Part shown: one piece after another, positions 11,459 to 20,722 of the stretch
Position numbering within the stretch: position 1 is the stretch's first letter
Layout of the letters: each line of letters begins with the position of its first letter
Origin: Candidatus Roseilinea sp.
Lineage (GTDB): Bacteria > Chloroflexota > Anaerolineae > J036 > Brachytrichaceae
Assembly: GCA_025998955.1 (NCBI GenBank)
Contig: AP024676.1
Coordinates: 2,046,001 to 2,110,000, forward strand
DNA: 64,000 nucleotides
Reading direction: 5' to 3'
Notes under the pieces: model-generated
What the model was told of the DNA's origin: nothing
Databases searched by the model: none
The model's input: only the letters and a program-made list of their open reading frames with translations
Position numbers and translations under genes: made by a program

Positions 11459-11830
11459 ATGATCCGAGCAAGAAACGTGCTAGGAGGCGAACTGAAGCCA
11501 TGTAGCACCGCGCCGATGACCGGCTGGTATCGCGATGGTTGCTGCAACACCGGCCCGGGCGATGTTGGTTTGCACTTGGTATGCACCCAGGTCACGCGCG
11601 AGTTCCTGGAGTTTTCGCGCGCGATGGGCAACGACCTGATCACGCCACGGCCCGAGTTCGCATTCCCCGGCCTGAAACCGGGCGACCGCTGGTGTGTGTG
11701 CGTATCGCGCTGGATCGAGGCCTATGAAGCCGGCTGCGCGCCGCCGGTGGACCTGGAAGCCACCCACATCTCCGCGCTGGAGTTCGTGGACCTGGATGTG
11801 CTGAAGGAGTACGCCCTGGACAGCGCGTGA
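11459..11830 (+). CDS. DUF2237 family protein
   Basis: A 123-residue protein of the DUF2237 family, a small conserved family of unknown function. Seen features are NVLGGELKPCSTAPMTGWYRDGCCNTG at the N terminus (given here only as family landmarks) and VCVSRWIEAYEAGCAPPVDLEATH in the C-terminal half, with conserved Cys residues. The ATG follows GAGGTGAAC. It lies 29 bases after the GH116 gene and may share its transcript. Its stop is 9 bases from that of the convergent sulfurtransferase. Confidence 0.85.
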   Translation: MIRARNVLGGELKPCSTAPMTGWYRDGCCNTGPGDVGLHLVCTQVTREFLEFSRAMGNDLITPRPEFAFPGLKPGDRWCVCVSRWIEAYEAGCAPPVDLEATHISALEFVDLDVLKEYALDSA

Positions 11831-11839
11831 GCAATGGGC

Positions 11840-12688
11840 TTACGCAATCGGCCGGCGATCATCGTTGCCCCAATCCTTCCAAGAGCCATCGTAAACCGCG
11901 CTGTTGGCGAAGCCGGCGACGCGCAGCGCTAGCAATCCCAGCGACGCGCTCACGCCGGCGTTGCAATACGTCACGATCTCTGGCGTGCTTCCATCTATGC
12001 CAACCTGCGCGAACTTCTCGCGCAGCAACTCCGGCGGTAGCAGCGTGCCATCGGGCGCGACGAGCGACGCCCGGGGCACGTTCACCGCGCCGGGGATGTG
12101 GCCGAATCGCCTGGCGCGCGACTGCTCGCCACTGAACTCCTGTGGAGAGCGCACGTCCACCAGTTTGACCGGCGCACCGAGCGCCGCCATCACCTGATCG
12201 CCGGTGCGAATCCAAGCCGGCTGCGGGCGCGGTGTAAAGTCGGCTGGCGCGACCTCCGGGATCATCGCCGAGATCGGGCGTCCCTCTGCGATCCATTTGT
12301 TCCAACCGCCATCCAGCACGGCCACGTTCGCGTGACCGTAATAGTTCAACGCCCACCATAGCCGCGCAGCGAACATGCCTGCGGCATCGTCATAGGCCAC
12401 GACGAACGTCTCATCGCCGATGCCACGCCGGCGCATTACGGCGGCAAAGCGCTCCGGCGGCGCAATGCGCGCGTGGCGCGGGTCATCCGGGTCGGTAATC
12501 TCATGCACCCAGTCCACAAAGACGGCGCCGGGGATGTGTCCCTTGAGGTAGTCGTCATAGTGGTTGAAGTAATGCGGCGGCGGCTCGGTCGGCGGCAGGA
12601 CGTGGCCGCGAATGTCCACGATGCGGATGCGATCGTCGTTCAGATGCGCATGCAGCCATTCGGGGGTGACGAGCGGTTGTTCGGCCAT
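11840..12688 (-). CDS. Thiosulfate/3-mercaptopyruvate sulfurtransferase (tandem rhodanese)
   Basis: The 282-residue protein has two rhodanese domains. The first (residues about 7-125) contains DGGWNKW at its end and is the inactive structural copy. The second contains the active-site loop TYCNAGVSAS with the catalytic cysteine near residue 240, then YDGSWKDWGN. It moves sulfane sulfur from thiosulfate or 3-mercaptopyruvate to an acceptor such as cyanide or a thiol. The start is the ATG at 12688; 12 upstream codons are open but not conserved. It diverges from the F420 cluster. Confidence 0.92.
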   Translation of the reverse strand: MAEQPLVTPEWLHAHLNDDRIRIVDIRGHVLPPTEPPPHYFNHYDDYLKGHIPGAVFVDWVHEITDPDDPRHARIAPPERFAAVMRRRGIGDETFVVAYDDAAGMFAARLWWALNYYGHANVAVLDGGWNKWIAEGRPISAMIPEVAPADFTPRPQPAWIRTGDQVMAALGAPVKLVDVRSPQEFSGEQSRARRFGHIPGAVNVPRASLVAPDGTLLPPELLREKFAQVGIDGSTPEIVTYCNAGVSASLGLLALRVAGFANSAVYDGSWKDWGNDDRRPIA

Positions 12689-12753
12689 AGCGGTATTATC
12701 TACGCCTCGACACTTGAACCTCAAACTTCATCGAACGAGCCAGTAGGAGAACT

Positions 12754-13401
12754 ATGAAGATCGCAGTTTTGGGCGGCACCGGCAAGGAAGGATCGGGGTT
12801 GGCGCTGCGTTGGGCGCACGCCGGCCACGACGTGATCATCGGCTCACGCGATGCGGAGAAGGCGCGCCGCGTGGCCGAAGAGCTGAATCTTGCCCTGGGC
12901 AACGGGCACATCACCGGCGCCGACAATGCCAGCGCCGCGCGCGATGCTGAAGTCGTCGTCCTCACCGTGCCTTATGCCGCGCACAAGGATACGCTGACGA
13001 GCGTGAAGGACGCCGTGCAGGGCAAGGTGCTGGTGGACGTGACCGTGCCGATCAACCCGAATGACTTCACGCGGGTGGCCGTGCCGCCGGGCGGCTCGGC
13101 ATCCAAGGAAGCGCAGGCCATCCTCGGCGCAGGTGCGCGCGTGGTGACGGCCTTCCAGAATATCTCGGCGACGCACCTGAAGAAGCTGGACGCGGTGATT
13201 GACTGCGACGTGCTGGTGTGCGGCGACGACGACGACGCCAAACGCGTCGGCATGCAGTTGGTGGCCGACGCCGGTATGAAGGCCTGGGACGCCGGCCCGC
13301 TAGACAACGCCGTCGTGGTCGAGGGGCTGACCCCCATCCTGCTCGGCATCAACAAGCGCCACAAGGTCAAAGGCGCCGGCATCCGCATCACCGGCGCATA
13401 A
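12754..13401 (+). CDS. npdG: F420H2:NADP oxidoreductase
   Basis: The 215-residue protein resembles NADPH-dependent F420 reductase, moving hydride between coenzyme F420 and NADP. It shows an N-terminal Rossmann glycine motif VLGGTGKEGSGLA, the NADP phosphate-binding IGSRD, and the C-terminal LTPILLGINKRHK block. The ATG is preceded by AGGAGA. It is the first gene of a same-strand group with cofE and an FbiB-type nitroreductase, which supports the F420 assignment over a general ketol-acid type reductase. Confidence 0.9.
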   Translation: MKIAVLGGTGKEGSGLALRWAHAGHDVIIGSRDAEKARRVAEELNLALGNGHITGADNASAARDAEVVVLTVPYAAHKDTLTSVKDAVQGKVLVDVTVPINPNDFTRVAVPPGGSASKEAQAILGAGARVVTAFQNISATHLKKLDAVIDCDVLVCGDDDDAKRVGMQLVADAGMKAWDAGPLDNAVVVEGLTPILLGINKRHKVKGAGIRITGA

Positions 13402-13425
13402 GCCGCAACACGCAAAACTCGCGAC

Positions 13426-14184
13426 GTGCCCTACCCCGCCCTGCAACTCTTTGCAGTCACCGATCTGCCGGTCATTCGCCCCGGCGACGATCTGGCTGCG
13501 CTGCTTGAGGCGGCCATTGCGCCACTGCGGCCCCAAACCGGCGATGTGCTGATCGTCACTTCCAAGATCGTGGCCAAAGCCGAGGGCCGCTTCGTCAACC
13601 TACGCGAGATCGCGCCTTCGGCGCAGGCAGTCGAACTGGCAGCGGTCACGCAGAAAGACCCGCGCCTGGTCGAGGTGATCTTGCGCGAATCGGTGGAAGT
13701 GTCACGCGCCGCGCCGAACGTGTTGATTACGCGCCACCGGTTGGGCTTCGTCTCGGCCAACGCCGCTATAGACCACTCCAACGTGTCGCCCGACCCCGAC
13801 GTGGTGTTGCGCATGCCGGAGGACCCCGATGCCAGCGCCCGTCGCATCCGCGATCGGCTGCATGCGACTTTCGGGTTCGCGATTCCGGTCGTCATTTGCG
13901 ATAGCCACGGCCGACCACACCGGTTGGGCACGGTGGGCGTCGCGGTGGGCGTGGCCGGCCTGCCCGGCCTCGAAGACTGGCGCGGGCGCGAAGACCTGTT
14001 CGGCTACAAGCTGCAACACACCGAGATCGGCTTGGCCGACATGGTCGCGAGCGCCGCGACGCTGGTGATGGGCCAAGCGGCCGAGGGGGTGCCGGCCGTG
14101 CTGGTGCGCGGCCTGCGCTTCACGCCGCGCGAGGGCAGCGCCGCCGAGATCATCCGGCCGGCGCATCTCGACCTGTATCACTGA
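13426..14184 (+). CDS. cofE: Coenzyme F420-0:L-glutamate ligase
   Basis: The 252-residue protein is a CofE-type ligase that adds gamma-linked glutamates to F420-0 using GTP. It contains VTSKIVAKAEGR, VLITRHRLGFVSANAAIDHSN, and the block DSHGRPHRLGTVGVAVG of the family. It starts with GTG, 24 bases after npdG. In mycobacteria this domain is fused to a nitroreductase-like domain in FbiB; here that second domain is a separate adjacent gene. Confidence 0.92.
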   Translation: MPYPALQLFAVTDLPVIRPGDDLAALLEAAIAPLRPQTGDVLIVTSKIVAKAEGRFVNLREIAPSAQAVELAAVTQKDPRLVEVILRESVEVSRAAPNVLITRHRLGFVSANAAIDHSNVSPDPDVVLRMPEDPDASARRIRDRLHATFGFAIPVVICDSHGRPHRLGTVGVAVGVAGLPGLEDWRGREDLFGYKLQHTEIGLADMVASAATLVMGQAAEGVPAVLVRGLRFTPREGSAAEIIRPAHLDLYH

Positions 14185-14191
14185 GCATTGC

Positions 14192-14785
14192 ATGAACGCC
14201 ATCGCCCAACGCCGCATGATTCGCCGCTATACCGACCGGCCGGTGTCGCGCGAAGCGGTGATCGCGCTGCTGGAGGCGGCCACGCACGCGCCCTCGCCGC
14301 ACAACCGCCAGCCCTGGCGGTTCGCCGTGCTGACCGGCGACGCGCGCGCTCGACTTGCGGCCGCGATGGGCGAACGATTGCGCGACGATCTCTCGCGCGA
14401 TGGCATCGCACCGGAGCTGATCGCGCGCGACGTATCGCGCTCATATCAGCGGATCACATCGGCGCCAGTCTGCATCCTCGCTTGTATGACGTTGTGCGAC
14501 ATGGACGTGTACGCCGACGAGCGGCGCAACGCTGCCGAGCGATGGATGGCCGGACAGGCCGTCGCCGCCGCGCTGCAGAATATCCTGCTGACGGCCACCG
14601 AGCTGGGCCTCGGCGCGTGCTGGATGTGCGCGCCGCTGTTCTGCCCCGAGACGGTCGTTCGGACGCTCGGCCTGCCGGAAGATTGGCAGCCGCAAGCCCT
14701 GATCACGATCGGCCACCCCGCCGATGCCGGCAAACCACGCGACCGGCGGCCGGTGGACGAAGTGACGATCTGGTTGGACAATTGA
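14192..14785 (+). CDS. Nitroreductase-family protein, FbiB C-terminal-domain type
   Basis: The 197-residue protein has the flavin-binding nitroreductase fold: RRMIRRYTDRPVSREAV at the start, ATHAPSPHNRQPWRFAVL for FMN binding, and AALQNILLTATELGLGACWM. It begins 7 bases after cofE. The matching domain of mycobacterial FbiB reduces dehydro-F420-0 to F420-0. Position and family make the same job likely here, but this is inferred from context. Confidence 0.85.
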   Translation: MNAIAQRRMIRRYTDRPVSREAVIALLEAATHAPSPHNRQPWRFAVLTGDARARLAAAMGERLRDDLSRDGIAPELIARDVSRSYQRITSAPVCILACMTLCDMDVYADERRNAAERWMAGQAVAAALQNILLTATELGLGACWMCAPLFCPETVVRTLGLPEDWQPQALITIGHPADAGKPRDRRPVDEVTIWLDN

Positions 14786-14799
14786 TTTGGAGGTAAACC

Positions 14800-15390
14800 A
14801 TGGCATTCACACTTCAGTTGGGCGAAAAGGCCCCGGACTTCGAACTACCCGCGACCGATGGGAAGACTTACCGCCTGTCCGATTTCGACGATGCGCCGGT
14901 GCTCGTCATCTTCTTCACCTGCAACCATTGTCCCTACGTGAAAGGGTCGGATGAGGTGACGCGACAGACCGCGCTGCGCTTCATGCCGCAGGGCGTGCGC
15001 TTCGTCGCCATCAACTCGAACAGCGAGACGACCTATCCGGAGGACAGCTTCGAGCACATGGTGAAGCGGATGGAGGAGCACAAGTTCCCCTGGGTGTATC
15101 TGCGCGACAAATCGCAGCAGGTGGCGCTGGCCTACGGCGCGCTGCGCACGCCGCACTTCTACGTCTTCGACAAGGAGCGTCGGCTGATTTACACCGGCCG
15201 TGGTGTGGACAACCCGCGCGAGGCCGAGAAGAGCACGGTGAACGACCTGGCCAACGCGCTCGAAGATCACCTCGCCGGCCGGCCTGTGCGCACGCCGCTC
15301 ACCAACCCGATCGGCTGCAACGTCAAGTGGGAGGGCCACGAAGCGCACTGGATGCCGCCCGAAGCGTGCGACCTAGTGCCCAGCGCATGA
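14800..15390 (+). CDS. Thioredoxin-fold (AhpC/TSA-redoxin) protein
   Basis: The 196-residue protein starts with the redoxin block [20 protein letters not shown] and has a CxxC motif in [11 protein letters not shown] near residue 45. This variant, with CNHC after a Phe-Phe and a C-terminal [11 protein letters not shown], is a common stand-alone thioredoxin-like family. It is likely a cytoplasmic thiol reductase or peroxidase; no signal peptide is visible. TTTGGAGGTAAACC precedes the ATG. It follows the F420 genes by 14 bases and may be cotranscribed. Confidence 0.85.
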   Translation: MAFTLQLGEKAPDFELPATDGKTYRLSDFDDAPVLVIFFTCNHCPYVKGSDEVTRQTALRFMPQGVRFVAINSNSETTYPEDSFEHMVKRMEEHKFPWVYLRDKSQQVALAYGALRTPHFYVFDKERRLIYTGRGVDNPREAEKSTVNDLANALEDHLAGRPVRTPLTNPIGCNVKWEGHEAHWMPPEACDLVPSA

Positions 15391-15402
15391 GAGCCCCGGC
15401 AC

Positions 15403-17289
15403 GTGTCCAGACCGACGCTGCTCGTCTCGCTCATCACGGCGCTTGCCCTGCTCGCAACGCCGGCATCGTGGCTCACCCTCGCCCAGGAGCGCGATGAGCT
15501 GCGACCGGCGTTCGAGGCCGTTTTGCCGCGGCTGAACGCGCGCGCGGCGTGGGGCGAGTCTTACGCGCTCGGCGAAGTCGCATCCGCTGGCCGGTGGGCG
15601 TTTGCCATCGCCGAACCGATCCCGGCCAGCGGCTTCGCCGGCTTCACACCGCACATCGCCATCCCGCTCATCGGCATCCGCGAGGAGAGCGGGTGGCTGG
15701 TGATCGCGCCTTCGCCGGCCAACGCCGCCGAGTTCAACGCGCTGCTGAACAACCTGCCGGCGCAGCTCGCGGACGAGGCAACCAAGGCGTACTTCGAGCA
15801 ACCGGTGCTGCGAACGGGCCACGGTCCGGCGCGCGTCCAAAACTTCACAGGCCACAAGCTTCCTTGGAGGAAGGGACTACAAGCCTGGGCCTTCAGCAAG
15901 GACGCGGCGGGCCACATCAATCAGGTGGACTTCGACATCCAGGGACTGGCTGCGACCGGCGACGTGCTCGCCTCGAAGCCGGGCGTGGTCGTCTTCGTCA
16001 AGGAGAGCAGCAACGCCGGCGCCTGCAGCAACTTCAGCTCGGTCTGGAAGCAAGCCAATATGGTCGTGGTGCAGCACGGCCCGAACGAATACTCATGGTA
16101 CGTGCACCTGGAGCACAACAGTGTCCCGGTAAATGTGGGCGACGTCGTGAGCGCCGGCGCCAAGCTGGGCAGAGAGGGCGATACCGGCTTCGCCTGTGGC
16201 AAGCACGTGCACTTCATGGTATCGAGCGAGCCGGCGACGTGGACGAACCCGGCCGACCCCAACGCCGCGCCTTGGCCGAAGACCAGCACCCTGGCGCCGG
16301 TGGACTTCGTTGAAGTGCCGTGGAGCGGCATCCAGAATGGGCAGACCTACATCTCGCAGAACGACGGCGCGCCGCCCCCGCCTCCACCGCCCTGCCCTTC
16401 CCCCGGCCTGCAATCGCCCGAAGCCGGCGCCGTTGCCGACGGCCAAGCTATCGCGTTCACCTGGACAGGAGTGAACGGCTGTGCCTACGACGGCCGCTAT
16501 GTGTTGCGCGTGCGCACCGCGCCGGACATGAACGCCGGCGGGACGCTGATCGTCGAAGCGATCACGAACGGTCTCTCCAGCGCGCTGACCATCAGCACAG
16601 CGTGGAACTACCACGATCTGTACTGGAGCGTGCGCGCGAACGGCGACGGCGCGGCGTGGGCCGCCGCGCGCCGGCTGCGCATCGAGCCCACCATCACCGG
16701 CGTCTACACGCTGTATAGCGGGCCGAACTTCACCGGCGCGGTGTTCACCGGCAGCCAGACCATCACCGATCTACAGACCATCGGGCTGAACGACTGGGCG
16801 CAGTCGCTCATTCTCGACCCTGGTGTCGGCGTGATCCTGTGCAGCGAGGCCGACCTGCATGGCGAGTGCGGGCGCGCCGTCGGCCCGGCGCAATTCGGCG
16901 ATCTGGACGATCTGGCGCAAGGGCTCGCCGGCGACGTCTCATCCATCCGCGCTTGCGGCGGCATGTGCCCGCCCGGCCCGCTCACCCCCACCCTCACCTC
17001 GCCGATCAGCGGACAGCTCATGCTCAGCGGCCCGCCGATCGCGCTGCGCTGGCAGGGCGCCGAGGGCGAGCTGTATTGGGGCGAACTCTCGGGCGGCGCA
17101 TTGACGACGACCGTCACCTTCGGATGGATCACCGACACGCAGTGGCTGGCCGGCCCGCTGGCGGCGTCCGAGGCACCCTACACATGGCGCGTGCGCGCGA
17201 GCAACGGTTTCGGCGATAGCGCGTGGGCGCAGGCGAGCTTCGTCGTCATTCCGTCGCAGCCGGTCTATCTGCCGATCACGCAGCGCTAG
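15403..17289 (+). CDS. Secreted M23-like peptidase domain protein
   Basis: The 628-residue protein begins with GTG and a signal peptide (LLVSLITALALLATPASW). Residues about 170-275 form an M23/LytM-like beta fold with WYVHLEHNSVPVNVGDVV and KHVHFMV, which has the HxH zinc motif. The first metal motif is irregular (HINQVDFD rather than HxxxD), so activity is uncertain. A Pro-rich linker near residue 325 leads to two Ig/FN3-like modules around a beta/gamma-crystallin-like segment (YSGPNFTGAVFTG). The C terminus is VYLPITQR. It probably acts on, or binds, the cell envelope. Confidence 0.8.
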   Translation: MSRPTLLVSLITALALLATPASWLTLAQERDELRPAFEAVLPRLNARAAWGESYALGEVASAGRWAFAIAEPIPASGFAGFTPHIAIPLIGIREESGWLVIAPSPANAAEFNALLNNLPAQLADEATKAYFEQPVLRTGHGPARVQNFTGHKLPWRKGLQAWAFSKDAAGHINQVDFDIQGLAATGDVLASKPGVVVFVKESSNAGACSNFSSVWKQANMVVVQHGPNEYSWYVHLEHNSVPVNVGDVVSAGAKLGREGDTGFACGKHVHFMVSSEPATWTNPADPNAAPWPKTSTLAPVDFVEVPWSGIQNGQTYISQNDGAPPPPPPPCPSPGLQSPEAGAVADGQAIAFTWTGVNGCAYDGRYVLRVRTAPDMNAGGTLIVEAITNGLSSALTISTAWNYHDLYWSVRANGDGAAWAAARRLRIEPTITGVYTLYSGPNFTGAVFTGSQTITDLQTIGLNDWAQSLILDPGVGVILCSEADLHGECGRAVGPAQFGDLDDLAQGLAGDVSSIRACGGMCPPGPLTPTLTSPISGQLMLSGPPIALRWQGAEGELYWGELSGGALTTTVTFGWITDTQWLAGPLAASEAPYTWRVRASNGFGDSAWAQASFVVIPSQPVYLPITQR

Positions 17290-17291
17290 CG

Positions 17292-18455
17292 CTACTGATA
17301 CACGCGCTCTTTCCAAGTCACGCCGCGCTTGAAGAATACTTGCAGCGTCCCACGCACGACGATGGTCAAGTAGATCAGCCAGCCAATCGGCGCCAACAGC
17401 GCCATCCACCTCGGCAGGTCATACCAGCGACGATAACGGGCAGCCCAAAACCCCAGCACCGCCGATGCAGCGAGCGCTGTAACGGCGAGCGCCGGCCAGG
17501 TATACAGCGCGTCTGGATGCATCGCCGCCTGAGCCAGGCAGAAGGCAAGCAACGGCCAGGGCGCCAGCAGCGTGAGCGACATGCGCAACACCGCCCAGAA
17601 CGCCCGCCAGCCGCTGGCCCGCCGGCCTGCGGCGGCATGTTTGCCCAGCCCTTGGGCTACCTCACCGAGATCGTGATACATGCGCACGCGCAGTTGGCCG
17701 AACGCCGTCGCCAACCCAACGCGGTAACCGGCCCGCCGCAGCGCCTGCGCAAACTCGATGTCCTCGAGCACCTTGTCTTTCACGGCCTCGTGCCCGCCCA
17801 CCGACCAATAGGCCGAGGACTTTACGATCAGGCATTGCCCGTTGGCGATCACCGTGTTGGCCGGCGCTTCGACGGAGAGGCTCTTCTGCAACGGGAAAGC
17901 CGTGAGCGCGAACTGGTAGAAGACCGGCAACACCAGTTGCTCCGACCAGGTGACAAGCTCGTTGAACGGGAGGACGCTGGCCACCTCGAGCCGGTTGCGT
18001 TCGACGAACGCCGCCAGTGCGCTGAGCAACGTCGGCTGCGGTGCGGTGTCGGCATCCAAGAAGAGCAGCCACTCGCCGCGCGCGTGATGTGCGCCGTGTA
18101 GGCAGGCGTTGCACTTCCCAACCCAACCGCGCGGCAAAGGCCGACCGGAGACCACATGCAGCTGGCCGGCGAAGCGCGCCGCATACTCGCGCAAGATGCG
18201 CGGCGTTGCATCGGTCGAGCCGTCGTCCACGACGATCACTTCATAGGCTGGATAGCGCTGGTCGAGCGCGCCGTCCAAACAGCGCGCAATGTTGCCCTCC
18301 TCGTTGCGCGCCGGGATGACGATGGAGATGAACGGCATCGCCTTGGGAAGCACGTGGGCGTCCAGGGCAGGCAGCCGGCGGATGCGCAGCGCGTCGCGCG
18401 CGATGAGCAGAATGATGAAGCTGCCGAGGCAGGCAGCGAGGATAAACGGCAGCAT
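17292..18455 (-). CDS. Membrane glycosyltransferase, family GT2
   Basis: The 387-residue protein has an N-terminal membrane segment (ILAACLGSFIILLIA) and then a GT-A domain: ISIVIPARNEEGNIARCL, EVIVVDDGSTDAT, the metal-binding FLDADT, and EDIEFAQALRRAGY. Three to four membrane segments close the protein. The layout resembles glycosyltransferases acting on carotenoid acids or polyprenol carriers (CrtQ-like), but the acceptor is unknown. The start at 18455 begins the conserved region; 39 codons upstream are open. It converges on the M23 gene with a 2-base gap. Confidence 0.85.
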   Translation of the reverse strand: MLPFILAACLGSFIILLIARDALRIRRLPALDAHVLPKAMPFISIVIPARNEEGNIARCLDGALDQRYPAYEVIVVDDGSTDATPRILREYAARFAGQLHVVSGRPLPRGWVGKCNACLHGAHHARGEWLLFLDADTAPQPTLLSALAAFVERNRLEVASVLPFNELVTWSEQLVLPVFYQFALTAFPLQKSLSVEAPANTVIANGQCLIVKSSAYWSVGGHEAVKDKVLEDIEFAQALRRAGYRVGLATAFGQLRVRMYHDLGEVAQGLGKHAAAGRRASGWRAFWAVLRMSLTLLAPWPLLAFCLAQAAMHPDALYTWPALAVTALAASAVLGFWAARYRRWYDLPRWMALLAPIGWLIYLTIVVRGTLQVFFKRGVTWKERVYQ

Positions 18456-18605
18456 CTGGGTGCGACGAAAGTATAATCCGCGCCATCCTCCAGGACGAGA
18501 GCCAAACGCAAACTTGGTTACCGCCGGCTCGCGACCGCTTCGAGCGAACACCTGAGAGATCACGCTTGGCACGCTGGCCGGTAGTTCGATCCGGAGTTTT
18601 CATCA

Positions 18606-19187
18606 ATGAGCAATAAAAGCCTTCGTGTACTGATCGCCGACGACGAATCCATCATCCGCATGGGCCTGCGCACCATTCTGACGGAGCTGGGCCACACGGT
18701 TTACAGCGCCGCCGATGGCGTGGAGGCCGTTACCCTGGCGCACCGCGAACAGCCAGACATCGCGCTGCTCGACATACGCATGCCGTTCCGCGACGGCCTG
18801 GAGGCAGCTGCGGAGATCCTCAAGCAGCGGCCGATCCCCATCGTCATCCTGACCGCTTACAACGAAACCGCGCTGCTCGATCGGGCGACCGAATTACCGG
18901 TGCAAGGTTATCTGATCAAGCCGGTCAAGCGCGACGATCTGATCAGCACCATGCGCGTCGCCATTGCCACCTTCAACGAACGCCGCAACTTGAGCGAGAA
19001 GGTGGACGAACTGGAGGAGAAGCTCACCGCCCGCAAGCTGATCGAGCGCGCCAAGGGCATCCTGATGAAGGGCGGGATGGGCGAAGAAGAAGCCTATCAC
19101 CACATCCAGATGACCGCGCGCTCGCGCCGCACGACGATGAGCAAAGTCGCTCAGGAGATCATTGATCGAGCGATGAAGGAGGGCTGA
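18606..19187 (+). CDS. Response regulator with ANTAR RNA-binding output domain
   Basis: The 193-residue protein has a receiver domain (IADDESIIRMG, phosphoacceptor D56 in LLDIRMP, K of LIKPVKRDD) joined by a coiled coil to an ANTAR domain (LIERAKGILMKGGMGEEEAYHHIQ). ANTAR proteins bind paired hexaloop RNA hairpins and prevent termination. No partner histidine kinase or target leader was recognised nearby. The last 29 bases overlap the end of the convergent pseudouridine synthase gene. Confidence 0.92.
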   Translation: MSNKSLRVLIADDESIIRMGLRTILTELGHTVYSAADGVEAVTLAHREQPDIALLDIRMPFRDGLEAAAEILKQRPIPIVILTAYNETALLDRATELPVQGYLIKPVKRDDLISTMRVAIATFNERRNLSEKVDELEEKLTARKLIERAKGILMKGGMGEEEAYHHIQMTARSRRTTMSKVAQEIIDRAMKEG

Positions 19188-20118
19188 GTTCCTCCAGCAC
19201 GCGCCGCATGTCCACAGGCAGCGGCGCGTGCACCTTCACCGATTGCCCCGAAGCCGGCGAGACGAACGTGAGTTCGCTGGCATGCAGCATGTGCCGCGGC
19301 TTCAGCCGGCGCGTGAGTTCATCCTTGCGCACCCCATACAGTGCATCCCCCACGATGGGATAGCCGATCGAGGCGAAATGCACACGCAACTGGTGTGTGC
19401 GCCCGGTCAACGGGTGCGCGCGCACCAGCGAGTACTGCGCGCCTGCGGCACTGCCCGGCGTGAATACCTCCGTCACGACGTACTCCGTCACGGCTTCGCG
19501 CCCGCCAGGAACGATCGCCATGCGCCGACGACTGCTGGGGTCGCGTCCGATAGGGCGGTCAATCACGCCGCGCTCCGGACGGACGTGCCCTACGCATAGG
19601 GCCAGATAGGTCTTCTTGATGGCACGCGCCTTGAACTGCGACTGCAGCGCGTGCAGCGCAGTTTCGTGGCGGGCGACCAGCAGTAGGCCGCTGGTCTCCT
19701 TATCCAGCCGGTGCACAATGCCAGGCCGGCGCGCGTCGCCCACTGCCTGCACCTCGGGCGCATAGGCCAGCACGGCGTTCACCACCGTCCCACGGAGGTT
19801 GCCGGGCGCCGGGTGCACCACGATGCCGGCCGGCTTGTTGATCACGATCACGCTCTCGTCTTCGTAGAGGATGTCGAGCGCGATTGGCTCGGCCTGGGGC
19901 GCTTCCGGCAGCGGCGCGGGCAAGTCCACTAAGATCGTCTGCCCCGGCTGTACCCGGAAGTCGGCGTCGCGGGCGACGTCGTCAACGCGCACGCGTCCCT
20001 GTGCGATGAGGCGCTGCGCTGCGCTCCGGCTCAACATCGGCAAGAGCGCAACGATGACTTTGTCGAGGCGATCGGCTTGCGCGGCGGTTAGCGTGATGAG
20101 GCCGGTGCTCACGGCCAC
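19159..20118 (-). CDS. rluD: RluA/RluD-family 23S rRNA pseudouridine synthase
   Basis: The 319-residue protein has an N-terminal S4 RNA-binding domain (SRSAAQRLIAQGRVRVDD, residues 30-50) and an RluA-type catalytic domain. The catalytic aspartate is D139 in GIVHRLDKETSGLLL, and the C-terminal block LTGRTHQLRVHFASIGYPIVGD is present. It should convert uridines in 23S rRNA; the exact site is inferred from RluD-like architecture. Its 3' end overlaps the ANTAR gene. Confidence 0.92.
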   Translation of the reverse strand: MAVSTGLITLTAAQADRLDKVIVALLPMLSRSAAQRLIAQGRVRVDDVARDADFRVQPGQTILVDLPAPLPEAPQAEPIALDILYEDESVIVINKPAGIVVHPAPGNLRGTVVNAVLAYAPEVQAVGDARRPGIVHRLDKETSGLLLVARHETALHALQSQFKARAIKKTYLALCVGHVRPERGVIDRPIGRDPSSRRRMAIVPGGREAVTEYVVTEVFTPGSAAGAQYSLVRAHPLTGRTHQLRVHFASIGYPIVGDALYGVRKDELTRRLKPRHMLHASELTFVSPASGQSVKVHAPLPVDMRRVLEELSPPSSLDQ

Positions 20119-20137
20119 CTATCATACGCGCCGCCGG

Positions 20138-20722
20138 TCAATTTGCCTGCACGAATCGTTTGAGGTAGTCGGTGATAAGGTGGCTCAACATGCTGTGCGC
20201 GTCCTCGATATGGCCGTAGTGCGTGCTGTGAACGACGATGCTGTGATCCACCATGGAGCGCACCGCCCCGCCCTCGAACCCGAGCAGCGCCAGGGTGCGC
20301 AAGCCCAACTCCCGCGCCGCCTGGACGGCCTGGATGATGTTCGGCGAGTTGCCGCTGGCCGAGATCACCACGAGCAGATCGCCGGGGTTGGCCAAGTTGC
20401 GCAGTTGTTCGGCAAACACACACTCGTAGCCTACGTCGTTGCCCCAAGCCGAGAGCAGCGGGACGTTGTCGGTCAACGCGATCGCGCGGATGCGCCGAGC
20501 GGGCAAATGCGCGCCCTTGCCCAGCGTGGTCTTGGCTAGATCGCACGCCATGTGGGACGCAGTGGCCGCGCTGCCGCCGTTGCCGGCGATGAAGATCTGT
20601 CTTCCCTCTTCGAACGCCAAGCGAACTTGTTCCACCACGGCTTCGATTTGCTCCGGCACGATGGCATCCAGCGTGGCGTTGAACGCCATCCTGTAGTCGT
20701 TGATGAACATGCGCAGGGTCAT
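20138..20722 (-). CDS. gmhA: Phosphoheptose isomerase (SIS domain)
   Basis: The 194-residue protein is a SIS-domain isomerase of the GmhA type (sedoheptulose 7-phosphate to D-glycero-D-manno-heptose 7-phosphate). It shows IFIAGNGGSAATASHMACDL, LTDNVPLLSAWGNDVGYE and LVVISASGNSPNII. Its ATG overlaps the TGA of gmhB (ATGA), so the two are probably translationally coupled. The longer open frame to 20815 is only the overlap with gmhB. A heptose pathway is unusual where LPS is absent, but occurs for other glycans. Confidence 0.92.
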   Translation of the reverse strand: MTLRMFINDYRMAFNATLDAIVPEQIEAVVEQVRLAFEEGRQIFIAGNGGSAATASHMACDLAKTTLGKGAHLPARRIRAIALTDNVPLLSAWGNDVGYECVFAEQLRNLANPGDLLVVISASGNSPNIIQAVQAARELGLRTLALLGFEGGAVRSMVDHSIVVHSTHYGHIEDAHSMLSHLITDYLKRFVQAN

